Shown here: positions 62,225 through 64,000 of the stretch, in pieces | Layout: each line of letters opens with the position of its first letter | How positions within the stretch are numbered: the first letter of the stretch is position 1 | Assembly (NCBI GenBank): GCA_003342815.1 | Contig: PTEX01000012.1 | Span: forward strand, 3,987,880-4,051,879 | Origin: Eudromia elegans | Taxonomy: Eukaryota; Chordata; Aves; Tinamiformes; Tinamidae | Reading direction: 5' to 3' | Length of the DNA stretch: 64,000 bases | The notes under the pieces: model-generated | Told to the model about the DNA's origin: nothing | Databases searched by the model: none | Seen by the model: only the letters and a program-made list of their open reading frames with translations | Made by a program: the position numbers and the translations under genes

Positions 62225-64000
62225 CCCCATTCCATAGGATAACGTGGCATAATATTTCTAAGAGCATCACCTGGGAGATCATCTTGAGTCCTCCTCACCA
62301 TTGAAGAGAAATTTAAATGCATTTCAAATTTGAAAGCTACGCTGAAATACAAAAGATGCATTGACATATCTTAATTACAAAGTGAAAACATAAAGGTAGG
62401 AGTTTGCTCAGGTGGTGATTCACAAGTAAAACCTTACATTCATTTCCAATTTGACTTCAAAATTTCAGTTTTTCCAGCAAAATATTTTTGATCTCATTAT
62501 TGTAAATACCAATACATTATTCTCAAATCACTCTCATATTCATTGAATGGAGTTACAACTTTATACACAGTCCATTTCTCCTAAGTGAACAAATATGAGC
62601 AGATGATACTTTGAAAGTCTAATAAAAATGTTGCCTGATATTTTTCAGTTATTTGAACAGACACAGTAAGAAGCAGATCCCCATAAGACTAGCTGAAGAC
62701 AGGTTCATAAAATCACTGATTCTGAGAAGTAAAAACAAAGTATTTCCAGCAAGAGAAATTCCAAGGGGAGTGACAAGGAAGGAATTGTTAACAAGCCACA
62801 CCAGAATTCTCACCTTCCAGAAGCTTTGGCATGATTTGTTTTCCTGTGACAACCAACACATACAGACTTATGCAACCCCAGAAGAACTGAGAAAGTCCTT
62901 CATTTGAGGATTTAAAGAAACTGCCATGCTAGTTATACATGAGGACAGAGTGCAAACACACTGATAATCAAAAGACAACAATGCACAAGTTATTAATACA
63001 AGAAATTATTGTCTCAAATAAGACAACCACTCACAGGGGAAGCAAAGTCCCATTTCAGCACTGACCTCCAATTCCCATAAAACAGAAATTCTGTCTCAGA
63101 GGAAAGTTCTGTTAGCCACAGGCTATATACTCAAAACATAGTCAGACAAGCATGGAGAAAATTATTGCATTTTAATTGCATAGGCTCAAGAAATGCAGTT
63201 CAATACACAGTTAATTTTCGTGACAGGCATACAGAGACCAAAGACGATCAAAAATGAATAGAAAATTAATAATGCATTTTTTAAAATTCCTTTACACAGA
63301 ATTAACAAGATTTTTTACACTGAAAGGCATATCTAGCTGAATATTCAAAGCAGCAAGGAATATTTAACTTTATGGTTTAATTTTTGTTGTGACAGGGTAT
63401 TACTTTTATACTTTTCTGTTTTATTCTTTCAAAGTAGATATGAAATTCTATACATCAGTTTGGATAAAGGATATAATTGCTTAGTTTTAGTTTAAAAATA
63501 GATTAAAAAGTACAAAAGACCAATATTTAAATTTTGTTTTCAAAAGAAGAAAATTTATCAAAATATAGCAAATAATTAAGTGCATCACAGAATCTGTATG
63601 TGTAGTGAAAGGCTGCACAGCATATACAGACACAAGATTCTTATTAAAACCACTGGGATTCAATGCTCAGCTTTGGATGCCTGACCAAGATGAATAATTA
63701 CGATCAGCAGAGGTGGTCTGCATATTAGCTTAAAAGCTAATTGATGTGAATTTCTGCACACTTTGGGTACTGCAGACATCCTCAAAATTGGAAGATGAAC
63801 TGCTCTTTCCCAGGCTAATCACTAGAATAAGAAACAAGAAACTAAAGGAATGTTATCAGAACAAGTATATTATTTTTATAAGCAGAAAATGCCGGAGAAA
63901 AGGTCTCATTGATATTTATACAGTCAAATTTAAAGTCTTCCACAATGAATGCATCATAAAATTAAATTTTCTCTTAATCATCCATGCATTTGAATGTCCC

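Larger units (their letters stand above)
54503..64000. other. Intergenic sequence upstream of KCNC2
   Basis: AT-rich. It holds the 35-bp duplication, one T16 tract and a possible CR1 remnant. No exon of a neighbouring gene is recognised; small exons of fewer than about 60 codons could be missed. Confidence 0.6.

Noticed and set aside
1..64000. CRISPR arrays, operons, tRNA or rRNA genes, phage or defence systems
   Set aside because: None seen. The window is vertebrate nuclear DNA with one split gene.

Overview
The window is vertebrate nuclear DNA and almost certainly comes from a bird. It has no operons and no dense coding. It is AT-rich non-coding sequence with a single CpG-rich island, several CR1 LINE fragments ending in the (ATTCTRTG)n-type octamer tail typical of avian genomes, and one solo LTR resembling those of avian alpharetroviruses.

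The only coding sequence I can support is on the minus strand at 46619-47272. It is the first coding exon (218 codons) of a Shaw-type (Kv3) voltage-gated potassium channel, best assigned as KCNC2 (Kv3.2). It encodes the cytoplasmic N-terminus with the T1 tetramerisation domain and its HX5CX20CC zinc-type motif, and ends at a GTAAGC splice donor. No transmembrane exon is visible, so the rest of the gene must lie beyond coordinate 1. Positions 1-46618 are therefore read as the start of a very long first coding intron, at least 46.6 kb.

The exon sits in a CpG island (about 46370-48520) that also carries the 5' UTR and presumably the promoter. On the minus strand the 5' region shows an overlapping out-of-frame upstream ORF, a possible 3' splice site, an AT-rich block with a TATA-like sequence, and a 43-nt polypurine tract.

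The intron holds a 349-bp solo LTR at 23684-24032 with a perfect 6-bp target-site duplication, two CR1 pieces, small tandem repeats, many long poly(A)/poly(T) runs and two N gaps. The region upstream of the gene (about 48520-64000) holds a young-looking CR1 3' end with an open frame at 53985-54502, a second CR1 fragment at 49725-49933, a possible ancient CR1 and a 35-bp tandem duplication. I recognise no other gene there.

The points most worth a second look are the mosaic character of the Kv3 exon (Kv3.2-like first two thirds, Kv3.1-like linker), the overlapping uORF, and the sense-oriented solo LTR carrying a poly(A) signal in the intron. I found no evidence of a novel multi-gene system.
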